Assembly (NCBI RefSeq): GCF_008692035.1
Contig: NZ_VTFG01000001.1
Span: 3,349,501-3,413,500, forward strand
DNA length: 64,000 bases
From: Pseudomonas marginalis
Lineage (GTDB): Bacteria; Pseudomonadota; Gammaproteobacteria; Pseudomonadales; Pseudomonadaceae
Direction of reading: 5' to 3'
Both the position numbers and the translations under genes were made by a program. The number at the start of each line of letters is the position of its first letter. The first letter of the stretch is position 1. The notes below the pieces were generated by a model. It saw only the letters and a list, made by a program, of their open reading frames with translations. It had not been told where the DNA came from and ran no database searches. This document shows, piece after piece, positions 19,055 through 29,044 of the stretch.

Positions 19055-20950
19055 CTATGGCACAGCCCGTGCAATACCGTGCCGGCGCAGCTTTCTATAC
19101 AGCGTGTTACGGCTGACACCCAGCTGCTCCGCCGTGTGGGTCATGTGCCAGCGCTGTTGCTCCAGGGCCGTGAGCAGGGCGAGTCGCTCGGCGTCGCCCA
19201 GGGGCGAGTCGGCAAGCCTGGCCTCGGCCACTGCTTGCGGCCGTGCCTGGCGAATCAACGCGGGCAAATCCTCAAGGCCGACCCGCCCGTCGTCGCACAG
19301 CGCCGCCAGCGTACGCAACACCGTGCGCAGTTGCCGGACGTTGCCGGGCCAGGGGTAGGTCAGCAGCGCCGAGCGCGCCGCCGGGTCGAGTTGTAGACTC
19401 TGCCCGCCCGCCTCCTGCGCCAGCAGGAAATCCAGCAACTGAGGCTTATCGCTGCGTTCACGCAACGCTGGCAAACCGACTTCCAGGCCATTGAGGCGGT
19501 AATACAGGTCTTCCCGAAAACTTCCGTCCTGCACGCGCTCCAGCAAATTTCGGTGAGTCGCGCTGATAATTCTGACATCAACCGCCTGGGGCTCACCGCC
19601 GATGGGCACCACCATGCGGTCCTCCAGCACCCTTAACAGGCGCGTCTGCAGCGCCAACGGCATATCGCCGATTTCATCGAGGAACAGCGTGCCGCCGTCG
19701 GCCTGTTGCAACTTGCCCTGCATGCCGTCCTTGCGCGCGCCGGTAAAGCTGCCGCCGCGATAGCCGAACAGTTCGCTTTCGATCAGGCTTTCCGGGATGG
19801 CGGCGCAGTTGAGGGCAACGAACGCCTTGTCGGCACGCTGGCTGGCGTGATGCACCGCCTTGGCGAAGGCCTCTTTGCCGGAGCCGGTTTCGCCGTTGAT
19901 CAGCAAGGGCACATCGCGCTCGAATACCCGCAGCGCTTTGCGGAAGTCACTCTGCAGCGCCGGGTCGCCGAGGCAGATACCGGCCAGGCGCACGGGCTCA
20001 GGCTTGGCGATGGGCGCAGGCACACTGCGCGATTGACCACGCAAGGCCGCGAACAAGTGCCGGCCATCCCGCGTGCGCAATGGCCAACTGGCGGTGGCAT
20101 TGGCACTGGCGCGACCGAGCAGTTGGTCCAGGGAACACTCGAACAACGCCTCCACCGGTTGCCCCAGCAACCCGCCACGCACCTGCCCCAGCAGGTTGAG
20201 TGCGCTCTGGTTGACGGCACAAATCCGCCCTTCGCCGTCAAACGCCAACAACCCTTCGCTGAACAGGCCCACCGACTCGGCCTGCAGGTGAAAGCGCAGC
20301 AGCCAATGGTTTTCGAAGTGACGCAGGAAGTAGCAACTCTCGATCATCTTCGCCGACAGGTTGACCAGCGCCATGGTGTGGAACTGGCTCTGGCGCGACA
20401 CCTCCTCCCGGGCCGACGACACGTCCAGCACCGCCAAGAGGTTGCCGTGGGGGTCGAACACCGGGCTCGCCGAACAGGTCAGCCCGGTGTGGCGCCCACG
20501 AAAATGTTCATCGCGATGAATGGTCAACGACTGGCGTTCCACCAGGCAGGTGCCGATGCCGTTGGTGCCCTCGCACGCTTCGCTCCAATCGGCACCGAGC
20601 CACAGCCCGGCGCGTTCGAAAATCTTGCGCTCGGACGGCGCTGTGACACAGTTGAGGATCACCCCACGGGCATCGGTCAGCAGCACCGCATGGCCAGCGC
20701 CCGACAGCTGCTGGTGCAGGCTGTTCATCTCGCTGCCGGCGATATGCAGCACGTGTTGCAGGCGTTCGCGGCTTTCCAGCAGGCGGCCGTGCTCAAGCAC
20801 CGTAGGGGCGATGGTCTGGGCAGGATCGAGGTGGTAGTCCTCCAGGCAGCGCAGCCAGGAGCGGGCGATGGACGGGTCGCTCGACGGGTCGCGCCCACGG
20901 GCCACAGTGAGGACTTGCTGGGCATGGCGACTGAAATGATCGTTGTGCAT
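19055..20950 (-). CDS. eatR: Sigma-54 enhancer-binding activator of ethanolamine genes
   Basis: A 631-residue AcoR-type activator. The N-terminal region (to about 310) has a GAF-like sensor part ([18 protein letters not shown]) and a PAS-like part. The AAA+ domain has Walker [10 protein letters not shown], the sigma-54 contact loop as GSFTGA rather than GAFTGA, and Walker [15 protein letters not shown] Fis-type helix-turn-helix ends the protein ([20 protein letters not shown]). Position and type match P. aeruginosa EatR (PA4021), which activates ethanolamine catabolism with RpoN. It is divergent from the aldehyde dehydrogenase-eat-eutBC operon. Start chosen at the ATG at 20948-20950. Confidence 0.88.
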   Translation of the reverse strand: MHNDHFSRHAQQVLTVARGRDPSSDPSIARSWLRCLEDYHLDPAQTIAPTVLEHGRLLESRERLQHVLHIAGSEMNSLHQQLSGAGHAVLLTDARGVILNCVTAPSERKIFERAGLWLGADWSEACEGTNGIGTCLVERQSLTIHRDEHFRGRHTGLTCSASPVFDPHGNLLAVLDVSSAREEVSRQSQFHTMALVNLSAKMIESCYFLRHFENHWLLRFHLQAESVGLFSEGLLAFDGEGRICAVNQSALNLLGQVRGGLLGQPVEALFECSLDQLLGRASANATASWPLRTRDGRHLFAALRGQSRSVPAPIAKPEPVRLAGICLGDPALQSDFRKALRVFERDVPLLINGETGSGKEAFAKAVHHASQRADKAFVALNCAAIPESLIESELFGYRGGSFTGARKDGMQGKLQQADGGTLFLDEIGDMPLALQTRLLRVLEDRMVVPIGGEPQAVDVRIISATHRNLLERVQDGSFREDLYYRLNGLEVGLPALRERSDKPQLLDFLLAQEAGGQSLQLDPAARSALLTYPWPGNVRQLRTVLRTLAALCDDGRVGLEDLPALIRQARPQAVAEARLADSPLGDAERLALLTALEQQRWHMTHTAEQLGVSRNTLYRKLRRHGIARAVP

Positions 20951-21049
20951 GTTCTTATTATTCTCCCTGCGTGAGAACCACCAGCATCCCCCAGGCACCC
21001 AGCCAATGCAATCCCGGACCGACCCGTCGGTCACGGCCTGTACCGTTTA

Positions 21050-21089
21050 TGGCACAAACTGTCACAGCGCCTGTGCCAGCCGTGTCACA
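21050..21089. promoter_or_regulatory. Candidate EatR enhancer sites (TGTCACA-type repeats)
   Basis: TGGCACA at 21050-21056, TGTCACA at 21060-21066, inverted TGTGCCA at 21072-21078 and TGTCACA at 21083-21089 lie 55-95 bases upstream of the sigma-54 promoter. The 21050 and 21072 copies are exact inverses. The 21060/21072 pair has one mismatch and a five-base spacer. This is the position expected for an enhancer-binding protein. Assignment to EatR is inference from context. Confidence 0.6.
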
Positions 21090-21142
21090 GCAACGCCTTG
21101 CAACAAACCCCAAGCCCTTGATTTTCCTGGCCTGCAAAGCAG

Positions 21143-21157
21143 TGGCCCAACCTTTGC
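21143..21157 (+). promoter_or_regulatory. Sigma-54 (RpoN) promoter for the ethanolamine operon
   Basis: TGGCCCAACCTTTGC carries the -24 GG and -12 GC dinucleotides with the required spacing (consensus TGGCAC-N5-TTGC). It lies 65 bases before the aldehyde dehydrogenase ATG and next to the gene of a sigma-54 activator. Confidence 0.8.
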
Positions 21158-21222
21158 TCTACGCTTTATCAAGCGCTTGCGCGCTGCACTCCAATAAACA
21201 TAAAAGCCAGGAGATACCCACC

Positions 21223-22743
21223 ATGCGTTACGCACACCCCGGTACTGAAGGCGCGATCGTTTCGTTCAAGGCCAAGTACGGCAACTACATTGGTGGCGAA
21301 TTCGTTGCCCCGGTCGATGGCAACTATTTCACCAACACCTCGCCGGTCAACGGCAAGCCTATCGCCGAATTCCCGCGCTCCACTGCCAAAGACATCGACA
21401 AGGCGCTGGACGCCGCCCACGCTGCCGCTGACGCCTGGGGCAAGACCTCGGCCCAGGACCGCTCGCTGGTACTGCTGAAAATCGCCGACCGCATCGAACA
21501 GAACCTCGAACTGCTGGCCATCACCGAAACCTGGGACAACGGCAAGGCCGTGCGTGAAACCCTCAACGCCGACATCCCGCTGGCCGCCGACCACTTCCGC
21601 TACTTCGCCGGTTGCATCCGCGCCCAGGAAGGCACCAGCGCCGAGATCAACGAACACACCGCGTCCTATCACTTCCACGAGCCGCTGGGCGTGGTCGGCC
21701 AGATCATCCCGTGGAACTTCCCGCTGCTGATGGCCGCGTGGAAACTCGCCCCGGCCCTGGCCGCCGGCAACTGTGTGGTGCTCAAGCCTGCCGAGCAAAC
21801 ACCGCTGGGCATCAACGTGCTGCTGGAAGTCATCGGCGACCTGCTGCCACCGGGCGTGCTGAACGTGGTGCACGGCTTCGGCAAGGAAGCCGGCGAAGCC
21901 CTGGCCACCAGCAAGCGTATCGCCAAGATCGCCTTCACCGGCTCCACCCCGGTGGGCTCGCACATCATGCATGCGGCGGCCGAGAACATCATTCCGTCCA
22001 CCGTCGAGCTGGGCGGCAAGTCGCCGAACATCTTCTTCGCCGACATCATGAAAGCCGAACCGTCGTTCATCGAGAAAGCCGCCGAAGGCCTGGTGCTGGC
22101 GTTCTTCAACCAGGGCGAAGTGTGCACCTGCCCATCCCGCGCGCTGGTGGAAGAGTCGATCTACGACGATTTCATGAAAGTAGTGATGAAGAAAGTCGAG
22201 CAGATCAAGCGCGGCGACCCGCTGGACACCGACACCATGGTCGGCGCCCAGGCGTCCGAGCAGCAGTTCGACAAGATCCTGTCCTACCTGGAAATCGCCA
22301 AGGGCGAAGGCGCGCAATTGCTCACCGGCGGCAAGGTCGAGCAACTCACCGGCGATATGGCCGGCGGCTATTACATCCAGCCGACCCTGCTCAAGGGCAC
22401 CAATGAAATGCGCGTGTTCCAGGAAGAAATCTTCGGCCCGGTGGTGAGCATCACCACCTTCAAGGACGAAGCCGAAGCCCTGGCGATTGCCAACGACACC
22501 GAGTTCGGCCTGGGCGCCGGTGTGTGGACCCGCGACATCAACCGCGCCTACCGCATGGGCCGCGCGATCAAGGCGGGCCGCGTGTGGACCAACTGCTACC
22601 ACCTGTACCCGGCGCATGCCGCGTTTGGCGGTTACAAGAAGTCCGGCGTGGGCCGTGAGACGCACAAGATGATGTTGGATCATTACCAGCAGACCAAGAA
22701 CCTGCTGGTGAGTTACGACATTAATCCGCTGGGCTTCTTCTAA
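21223..22743 (+). CDS. NAD-dependent aldehyde dehydrogenase of ethanolamine catabolism
   Basis: Oxidises the acetaldehyde produced by ethanolamine ammonia-lyase to acetate (inferred from the operon). The 506-residue protein has a complete ALDH fold: general-base Glu in VELGGKSPN and catalytic Cys in [14 protein letters not shown]. The NAD-binding [12 protein letters not shown] and C-terminal [17 protein letters not shown] are also present. It is of the ExaC/AldB type and corresponds in position to P. aeruginosa PA4022. The ATG at 21223 is preceded by CAGGAGA. First gene of the sigma-54-controlled operon. Confidence 0.9.
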   Translation: MRYAHPGTEGAIVSFKAKYGNYIGGEFVAPVDGNYFTNTSPVNGKPIAEFPRSTAKDIDKALDAAHAAADAWGKTSAQDRSLVLLKIADRIEQNLELLAITETWDNGKAVRETLNADIPLAADHFRYFAGCIRAQEGTSAEINEHTASYHFHEPLGVVGQIIPWNFPLLMAAWKLAPALAAGNCVVLKPAEQTPLGINVLLEVIGDLLPPGVLNVVHGFGKEAGEALATSKRIAKIAFTGSTPVGSHIMHAAAENIIPSTVELGGKSPNIFFADIMKAEPSFIEKAAEGLVLAFFNQGEVCTCPSRALVEESIYDDFMKVVMKKVEQIKRGDPLDTDTMVGAQASEQQFDKILSYLEIAKGEGAQLLTGGKVEQLTGDMAGGYYIQPTLLKGTNEMRVFQEEIFGPVVSITTFKDEAEALAIANDTEFGLGAGVWTRDINRAYRMGRAIKAGRVWTNCYHLYPAHAAFGGYKKSGVGRETHKMMLDHYQQTKNLLVSYDINPLGFF

Positions 22744-22752
22744 CTACCCCCT

Positions 22753-22805
22753 CCTCCCACAGTTGAAATGCACTCAAATGTGGGAGGGGCTTGCCCTCTC
22801 CCACA
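22753..22805. repeat. REP-like element between aldehyde dehydrogenase and eat
   Basis: CCTCCCACA at 22753-22761 pairs exactly with TGTGGGAGG at 22779-22787, followed by GGCTTGCCCTCTCCCAC. This is the P. fluorescens-type REP core. It lies inside the operon and may stabilise the upstream message or cause partial termination. Confidence 0.75.
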
Positions 22806-22889
22806 CTTAGCTCTCCACAAGTACTTGCCAATTGCATTCGGCACACAGAGGCCGAGTTAAAAAACAATAACAATGAAAGGTACTTTCCC

Positions 22890-24323
22890 ATGCCTAGCGA
22901 ACCGACTGGATCTTCTGTCGACTTCGAAAAAGTCGACTCCCAATACTTCCAACAACGCGAACTGAAAAAAGGCGCCGCCGGCTGGGTCCTGCTGGTTGGC
23001 CTTGGCGTTGCCTACGTGATCTCCGGCGACTACGCCGGCTGGAACTTCGGCCTGGCCCAGGGTGGCTGGGGCGGGATGTTCCTCGCCACATTGCTGATGG
23101 CCACCATGTACCTGTGCATGTGCTTTTCCCTGGCCGAACTGTCTTCCATGATCCCCACCGCCGGCGGTGGCTACGGTTTTGCCCGCAGTGCCTTCGGGCC
23201 CTGGGGCGGGTTCCTGACGGGCACCGCCATCCTGATCGAATACGCCATCGCCCCCGCCGCCATCGCGGTATTTATCGGCGCCTATTGCGAGTCGCTGTTC
23301 GGCATCGGCGGCTGGATGATCTACCTGGCGTTCTACATCATCTTTATCGGCATCCATATCTTTGGCGTCGGCGAAGCCTTGAAGCTGATGTTCGTGATCA
23401 CCGCCATTGCCGCGATTGCGCTGGGCGTGTTCCTGGTGTCGATGGTGCCGCACTTCAATGTCGCCAACCTGCTGGATATTCCGGTGACCGAGGCCAAGGG
23501 CGCCAGCACCTTCCTGCCATTTGGCTATGTCGGCGTGTGGGCGGCGATCCCTTATGCGATCTGGTTTTTCCTCGCCGTAGAGGGCGTGCCCCTGGCCGCC
23601 GAAGAAACCAAGAACCCCAAGCGCGACCTGCCCCGGGGCCTGATCGGCGCCATTGTGGTGCTGACCAGCTTTGCCCTGTTGATCCTGGTGATCGCACCGG
23701 GCGGCGCGGGCACCTACGCGCTGGTCAAATCCGGTAACCCGCTGGTGGAAGCGCTGGCGCTGTCCTATGGCGGTTCGACCTGGATGGGCAGTTTCGTCAA
23801 CCTGGTCGGCCTGGCCGGCTTGATCGCGAGCTTTTTCTCGATTATCTACGCCTATTCGCGGCAGATCTTCGCCTTGTCCCGTGCCGGCTACCTGCCGCGC
23901 AAACTGTCCCAGACCAACAAGAGCAAGGCACCGGTACTGGCCCTGGTGATCCCCGGCATTATCGGTTTCGGCCTGTCGCTGACCGGCCAAGGGGATTTGT
24001 TGATTCTTGTGGCCGTGTTTGGCGCGACCATTTCCTACGTGCTGATGATGGCCGCGCACATCACCCTGCGCATCCGTCGCCCCAAAATGGACCGGCCTTA
24101 TCGCACGCCAGGTGGCATCTTCACCTCCGGTGTCGCCCTGGTACTGGCCTGCGTGGCCGTCGTTGCGGGCTTTCTGGTGGATCCACGGGTGGTGATTGGC
24201 GCCGCGATCATCTATGGAGTATTAATTGCTTACTTTGCTTTCTACAGTCGGCATCACTTGGTAGCAGGTACGCCCGAAGAAGAATTCGCCGCGATCCAGG
24301 CCGCAGAGGCCGCCTTGCACTAA
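22890..24323 (+). CDS. eat: Ethanolamine permease
   Basis: An amino-acid/polyamine/organocation (APC) transporter that imports ethanolamine. The 477-residue protein has about 12 hydrophobic segments, with the conserved SSMIPTAGGGYGFARSAFGPWGGF stretch in the first third (residues about 85-110) and EETKNPKRDLPRG in the middle loop. The start ATG at 22890 gives MPSEPTGSS. An upstream ATG at 22873 is out of frame. It lies between the aldehyde dehydrogenase and eutB, the order seen in P. aeruginosa. Confidence 0.92.
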   Translation: MPSEPTGSSVDFEKVDSQYFQQRELKKGAAGWVLLVGLGVAYVISGDYAGWNFGLAQGGWGGMFLATLLMATMYLCMCFSLAELSSMIPTAGGGYGFARSAFGPWGGFLTGTAILIEYAIAPAAIAVFIGAYCESLFGIGGWMIYLAFYIIFIGIHIFGVGEALKLMFVITAIAAIALGVFLVSMVPHFNVANLLDIPVTEAKGASTFLPFGYVGVWAAIPYAIWFFLAVEGVPLAAEETKNPKRDLPRGLIGAIVVLTSFALLILVIAPGGAGTYALVKSGNPLVEALALSYGGSTWMGSFVNLVGLAGLIASFFSIIYAYSRQIFALSRAGYLPRKLSQTNKSKAPVLALVIPGIIGFGLSLTGQGDLLILVAVFGATISYVLMMAAHITLRIRRPKMDRPYRTPGGIFTSGVALVLACVAVVAGFLVDPRVVIGAAIIYGVLIAYFAFYSRHHLVAGTPEEEFAAIQAAEAALH

Positions 24324-24380
24324 CTGCCGTAAACCTCGACGCGGGTTCCTCTCCTGCCCGCGTCGTCAAGGAGACACTGT

Positions 24381-25775
24381 ATGGCAAGCTTTTCCCACGC
24401 GGTCGGTGCACAAACCTACCGCTTCGACAGCCTCAAGGACGTGATGGCCAAGGCCAGTCCCGCCCGCTCCGGGGACTTCCTCGCCGGCGTTGCCGCGCAG
24501 AACGACGGTGAGCGGGTGGCGGCACAAATGGCCTTGGCCAATATTCCGCTCAAGCACTTCCTCGAAGAAGCGCTGATCCCCTATGAAAGCGATGAAGTCA
24601 CGCGGCTGATCATCGACACCCACGACAAGCAGGCTTTCGCCGTGGTCAGCCACCTGACCGTCGGCGGCCTGCGCGACTGGCTGCTCAGCGACGCTGCAGA
24701 TGAACAATCCCTACGCGCATTGGCGCCGGGGCTGACACCGGAAATGGCAGCGGCGGTGTCGAAGATCATGCGCGTGCAGGACCTGGTCCTGGTGGCGCAG
24801 AAGATCCGGGTGGTCACCCGGTTTCGCGGCACCCTGGGCCTGCGCGGACGCCTGTCGACCCGCCTGCAACCCAACCACCCGACCGACGAGCCGGCGGGTA
24901 TCGCTGCGAGCATTCTCGACGGCCTGCTCTACGGTAACGGCGACGCCATGATCGGCATCAACCCGGCCACCGACAGCATCGCCTCGATCTGCGCCATGCT
25001 GGAGATGCTCGACGCAATCATCCAGCGCTACGAAATCCCCACCCAGGCCTGTGTACTGACCCACGTCACCACGTCCATCGAAGCCATCAACCGCGGCGTG
25101 CCGCTGGACCTGGTGTTCCAGTCGATTGCCGGCACCGAGGCGGCCAACGCCAGTTTCGGCATCAGCCTGAGCGTACTGCAGGAAGGTTACGAGGCGGGTT
25201 TGAGCCTGAACCGGGGCACCTTGGGCCAGAACCTGATGTATTTCGAAACCGGCCAGGGCAGTGCCTTGTCGGCCAACGCGCATTTTGGCGTCGACCAGCA
25301 AACCTGCGAAACCCGCGCCTATGCGGTGGCCCGGCATTTCAAGCCGTTTCTGGTCAACACCGTGGTCGGTTTTATCGGCCCCGAGTACCTGTACAACGGC
25401 AAGCAGATCATCCGCGCCGGCCTTGAAGACCACTTCTGCGGCAAGCTGCTGGGCGTGCCCATGGGCTGCGACATCTGCTACACCAACCACGCCGAAGCCG
25501 ACCAGGACGACATGGACACCCTGCTGACCCTGCTGGGTGTCGCAGGGATCAACTTCATCATGGGCATCCCCGGCTCCGACGACATCATGCTCAACTACCA
25601 GACCACCTCGTTCCACGACGCCTTGTACGCTCGCCAGACATTGGGTTTAAAGCCGGCGCCGGAGTTTGAACAGTGGCTGGCCAAAATGGGCATCTTTACG
25701 CAAGCCGACGGCAAGGTGCGCTTCGGCAACAGCCTGCCACCGGCGTTTCGCCACGCCCTGGCGCAACTGGGATGA
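24381..25775 (+). CDS. eutB: Ethanolamine ammonia-lyase large subunit
   Basis: The catalytic TIM-barrel subunit of the adenosylcobalamin-dependent lyase that converts ethanolamine to acetaldehyde and ammonia. The 464-residue length is normal. Family sequences include [52 protein letters not shown] and [18 protein letters not shown]. It overlaps the possible ATG of eutC and is followed immediately by eutC. No carboxysome shell genes are present, so this is the simple, cytosolic type of ethanolamine pathway. Confidence 0.96.
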   Translation: MASFSHAVGAQTYRFDSLKDVMAKASPARSGDFLAGVAAQNDGERVAAQMALANIPLKHFLEEALIPYESDEVTRLIIDTHDKQAFAVVSHLTVGGLRDWLLSDAADEQSLRALAPGLTPEMAAAVSKIMRVQDLVLVAQKIRVVTRFRGTLGLRGRLSTRLQPNHPTDEPAGIAASILDGLLYGNGDAMIGINPATDSIASICAMLEMLDAIIQRYEIPTQACVLTHVTTSIEAINRGVPLDLVFQSIAGTEAANASFGISLSVLQEGYEAGLSLNRGTLGQNLMYFETGQGSALSANAHFGVDQQTCETRAYAVARHFKPFLVNTVVGFIGPEYLYNGKQIIRAGLEDHFCGKLLGVPMGCDICYTNHAEADQDDMDTLLTLLGVAGINFIMGIPGSDDIMLNYQTTSFHDALYARQTLGLKPAPEFEQWLAKMGIFTQADGKVRFGNSLPPAFRHALAQLG

Positions 25776-25786
25776 AGGAGCCGCCT

Positions 25787-26605
25787 GTGCAACTCGACCT
25801 GCCTGAAAACCCGTGGCTGGAACTGCGCCGCCTGACCCCGGCGCGAATTGCCCTGGGCCGCACCGGCACCAGCATTCCCACCAACGCCCAACTTGATTTC
25901 CAATTTGCCCACGCCCAGGCACGGGACGCGGTGCACCTGCCCTTCGACCACGGCGGCCTGAGCAGTCAGTTGGCCGAGCGTGGGCGCGATAGCCTGTTGC
26001 TGCACAGCGCGGCAACCGACCGGCACAGCTATCTGCAACGTCCGGATCTGGGGCGGCGTTTGAGTGACGAATCGGCCCAAAGCCTGCGGGATTACGCGGC
26101 TGCGCATCCGGGCGGCATGGACCTGGCGGTCGTGGTGGCGGACGGTCTGTCGGCGCTGGCAGTGCATAAACATACGTTGCCGTTTCTGACGCGCATGGAA
26201 GAACAGACCCACGCCGAAGGGTGGTCCTTGTCGCCGGTGATCCTGGTGGAACAGGGCCGCGTGGCGGTCGCGGATGAAATCGGGCAACTGCTCGGCGCCA
26301 AGATGGTGGTGATCCTCATCGGTGAACGGCCGGGGCTCAGTTCGCCGGACAGTTTGGGGCTGTACTTCACCTACAACCCCAAGGTCGGCCTCACCGATGC
26401 CTATCGCAACTGCATCTCCAATGTACGTTTGGAAGGCCTGAGCTATGGCATGGCGGCCCATCGCCTGCTGTACTTGATGCGAGAGGCGTGTCGCCGGCAG
26501 CTGTCGGGGGTCAACCTGAAGGACGAGGCGCAGGTTCAGACCCTTGAATCCGACAACCCGGACCTGATGAAGGGCAATTTCCTGCTCAGCCCACCCACCG
26601 ACTGA
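25787..26605 (+). CDS. eutC: Ethanolamine ammonia-lyase small subunit
   Basis: Small subunit that, with EutB, forms the adenosylcobalamin-binding lyase. The conserved sequences are TSARIGIGRTG-like [37 protein letters not shown]-like [16 protein letters not shown] and [12 protein letters not shown]. The GTG at 25787 has AAGGAG six bases upstream and gives a 272-residue protein of the usual length. An in-frame ATG at 25772 overlapping the eutB stop is an alternative, but it lies before the ribosome-binding site. Confidence 0.93.
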   Translation: MQLDLPENPWLELRRLTPARIALGRTGTSIPTNAQLDFQFAHAQARDAVHLPFDHGGLSSQLAERGRDSLLLHSAATDRHSYLQRPDLGRRLSDESAQSLRDYAAAHPGGMDLAVVVADGLSALAVHKHTLPFLTRMEEQTHAEGWSLSPVILVEQGRVAVADEIGQLLGAKMVVILIGERPGLSSPDSLGLYFTYNPKVGLTDAYRNCISNVRLEGLSYGMAAHRLLYLMREACRRQLSGVNLKDEAQVQTLESDNPDLMKGNFLLSPPTD

Positions 26606-26697
26606 TCCCGGCACGATTGCGCTTTTTCGCGCCTTTAGGCAGCATCAAGTCACGGCCGCTCGTGTGGTCATACCCCATTTGGAAGTTGAGGCCTGGC

Positions 26698-27156
26698 ATG
26701 CGGATTACTCAAGCGACCCTGGAACACCTGGACCTGTTGACCCCGTTGTTCGTCAAGTACCGCGAGTTCTACGGGGCCCTGCCCTTTCCGGATTCGTCAC
26801 GGGCCTTCCTGGAAAAGCGCCTGCGCCGCAAGGAGTCGGTGATCTACCTGGCCCTCGCCGATGACGACGACAAACGCGTGCTCGGGTTTTGCCAGCTTTA
26901 CCCGAGCTTTTCCTCGCTGTCGCTTAAACGCGTGTGGATCCTCAACGACATCTATGTGGCCGAAGACGCGCGCCGGCAACTGGTGGCGGATAACCTGATG
27001 CGCACGGCGAAGAAGATGGCCAAGGAAACCCACGCGGTGCGGCTGCGGGTATCGACCAGCAGTGATAACCAGGTGGCGCAGAAGACGTACGAGTCCATCG
27101 GGTTTCGTGAAGACACCGAGTTCAAGAACTATACCTTGCCGATCAGCGAAGACTGA
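26698..27156 (+). CDS. GNAT family N-acetyltransferase
   Basis: A 152-residue acetyltransferase of the GCN5-related type, starting MRITQATLEHLDLLTPLF. The beta-4/beta-5 core is seen in VWILNDIYVAEDARRQLVADNLMRTAKKMA, and the C-terminal acetyl-CoA-binding part in RVSTSSDNQVAQKTYESIGFREDTEFKNY. The substrate cannot be deduced. It lies 92 bases downstream of eutC and upstream of a REP pair. Start chosen at the ATG at 26698; the longer frame has no supporting features. Confidence 0.85.
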   Translation: MRITQATLEHLDLLTPLFVKYREFYGALPFPDSSRAFLEKRLRRKESVIYLALADDDDKRVLGFCQLYPSFSSLSLKRVWILNDIYVAEDARRQLVADNLMRTAKKMAKETHAVRLRVSTSSDNQVAQKTYESIGFREDTEFKNYTLPISED

Positions 27157-27457
27157 CGCCCTGACACCATGGACACCTTGTGGGAGGGGGCTTGCCCCCG
27201 ATAGCGGTTTGTCAGTCAGACTATTTATAACTGACACACCGCTTTCGCGAGCAAGCCCGCTCCCACATTGAATTTCTGGCGATCTTCAGACCTCACGCCA
27301 CGACATCCCCCGCTACAAAACCAACAGGCTTTTCACCTCTCAATCCGTATAATGCGGACCTTTCAGGGTTGTAAGAAACACTACATAAACGTGTAGCCTT
27401 ATTACCCGAGCTTCCGCACAGGCCTGCCGAGTCGGGCCGTTCACACAGGTGCCATCC
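27157..27457. other. 301-base intergenic region with a REP pair and presumed dedA promoter
   Basis: Contains the REP pair at 27179-27268. After it comes an AT-richer stretch up to the dedA start, including GTATAATG near 27347 that may act as a -10 element. No further gene or structured RNA was recognised. Confidence 0.6.
27179..27268. repeat. REP pair (inverted, BIME-like)
   Basis: One REP core starting TGTGGGAGGGGGCTTGCCCC is followed by an inverted, diverged copy ending GCAAGCCCGCTCCCACA. The first 29 or so bases are identical to the REP at 41455. Confidence 0.85.
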
Positions 27458-28114
27458 ATGGATTTCAACCCGCTCGACCTTATCCTGCATCTCGACGTGT
27501 ACCTCGACATGCTGGTAACCAACTACGGTCCGTGGATATACGCCATTCTGTTCCTGGTCATCTTTTGCGAAACCGGCCTGGTGGTCATGCCGTTCCTGCC
27601 GGGTGATTCGCTGCTGTTTATCGCCGGTGCGGTCGCTGCAGGCGGCGGCATGGACCCGGTATTGCTGGGCGGGCTGCTGATGCTGGCGGCAATCCTCGGC
27701 GACAGTACCAATTACGTGATCGGGCGAACGGCGGGAGAACGCCTGTTCAGCAACCCGAACTCGAAAATCTTCCGCCGCGACTACCTGCAAAAAACCCACG
27801 ACTTCTACGACAGGCACGGCGGCAAGACCGTGACCCTGGCGCGCTTCCTGCCGATCCTGCGCACCTTTGCGCCGTTCGTTGCCGGCATCGCGAAAATGCC
27901 CTATGCACGCTTCTTCGGTTTCAGCGTGCTGGGCACCATCCTCTGGGTCGGCGGCCTGGTGACCCTGGGCTACTTCTTCGGCAACGTGCCATTTATCAAG
28001 AAAAACCTCTCGCTGCTGGTGGTGTTCATCATCCTGCTGTCGCTGGTGCCGATGATCATTGGCGTGTTCCGCAGCCGCTTTGGTCGCACGTCTTCAGAAG
28101 CCAAGTCGCAGTAA
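27458..28114 (+). CDS. DedA family membrane protein
   Basis: A 218-residue polytopic protein of the DedA family (YohD/DedA type), implicated in undecaprenyl-phosphate or phospholipid flipping and membrane homeostasis. Family sequences are LVVMPFLPGDSLLFIAGA, GDSTNYVIGRTAGERLF and TLARFLPILRTFAPFVAGIA, containing the conserved acidic and Arg residues. The ATG at 27458 is favoured over the in-frame GTG at 27449. The C-terminus ends in a basic cytoplasmic tail. It precedes mtfA by six bases. Confidence 0.9.
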   Translation: MDFNPLDLILHLDVYLDMLVTNYGPWIYAILFLVIFCETGLVVMPFLPGDSLLFIAGAVAAGGGMDPVLLGGLLMLAAILGDSTNYVIGRTAGERLFSNPNSKIFRRDYLQKTHDFYDRHGGKTVTLARFLPILRTFAPFVAGIAKMPYARFFGFSVLGTILWVGGLVTLGYFFGNVPFIKKNLSLLVVFIILLSLVPMIIGVFRSRFGRTSSEAKSQ

Positions 28115-28120
28115 CCCGCC

Positions 28121-28936
28121 ATGTGGTCCCTCAGTGCCTGGCGGCGCCGGCGCCTGCTGGCCAAGCACCCGATTGCCGATGACACCTGGCAGCGGGTGCG
28201 CGACCACCTGACCTTCCTCGACGGCATCAGTGCCGAGCAGGACCAGTGGCTGCGCGAAGCCTGCGTGGTGTTCCTCGCCGAAAAACACCTCACCGCACTG
28301 CCCGGCGTCGAGCTGCACCAGGAACAACGCCTGCTGCTCGCCGCCCAGGCGCAATTGCCGTTGATGAACCTGGGCGACCTCGACTGGTACCAGGGTTTCC
28401 ATGAAATCGTGCTGTACCCCGACGACTTCCTCAGCCCCCAGCGCCATCGCGACAGCAGCGGCATCGAACACGAGTGGGACGGCGAACACAGCGGCGAAGC
28501 CTGGCAGCAAGGCCCGGTGATCCTTGCCTGGCCCGGCGTACTGGCCAGCGGTCAGTGGGAAGGCTACAACCTGGTGATCCACGAACTGGCCCACAAGCTC
28601 GACATGCTCAACGGCGACGCCAACGGCCTGCCGCCGCTGCACCACGACATGCGCGTGCGGGAGTGGGCCAGCGTGATGCAGGGTGCTTATGACGACCTCA
28701 ATCGCCAGCTGGACGCCAACCCCGATGCAGAGACGGAGATAGACCCCTACGCGGCGGAAAACCCGGCGGAGTTCTTTGCGGTCACCAGCGAATATTTTTT
28801 CAGCGCCCCGGATTTACTCGTCAACAGTTATCCACAGGTGTACGCCCAACTCAGCCGCTTTTACCGCCAGGATCCCTTGGCCCGCCTGACCCGACTGCAA
28901 GCGCACGACCCGCGTTATCAGCCACAAGGCGAATGA
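28121..28936 (+). CDS. mtfA: Zinc peptidase MtfA (M90 family)
   Basis: A cytosolic aminopeptidase-like zinc protein. In E. coli, MtfA binds and inactivates the glucose repressor Mlc/DgsA. The 271-residue product has the HExxH zinc motif in VIHELAHKLDMLNGDANG around residue 150, with the downstream Glu ligand region in NPAEFFAVTSEYFF. The MWSLSAWRRRRLLAK start and WPGVLASGQWEGYNLV are typical. The regulatory partner in Pseudomonas is not evident here. Confidence 0.88.
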   Translation: MWSLSAWRRRRLLAKHPIADDTWQRVRDHLTFLDGISAEQDQWLREACVVFLAEKHLTALPGVELHQEQRLLLAAQAQLPLMNLGDLDWYQGFHEIVLYPDDFLSPQRHRDSSGIEHEWDGEHSGEAWQQGPVILAWPGVLASGQWEGYNLVIHELAHKLDMLNGDANGLPPLHHDMRVREWASVMQGAYDDLNRQLDANPDAETEIDPYAAENPAEFFAVTSEYFFSAPDLLVNSYPQVYAQLSRFYRQDPLARLTRLQAHDPRYQPQGE

Positions 28937-29044
28937 CCGTACGACGTCTGGCGCATGGCATCGCCGTCAGAATATGCCTATAATCGCCGCCACTTTTAGG
29001 CCAATCCGGCCATGTCATATGGCCAACTACGGGGGCAACGCCCA

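Noticed and set aside
21169-22683. 504-codon minus-strand open frame opposite the aldehyde dehydrogenase gene
   Set aside because: Shadow frame with biased composition. The plus strand carries the full ALDH catalytic residues.
22753-22805. CRISPR-like repeat
   Set aside because: It is a single REP-type palindrome without regular spacers. No CRISPR array occurs in the window.
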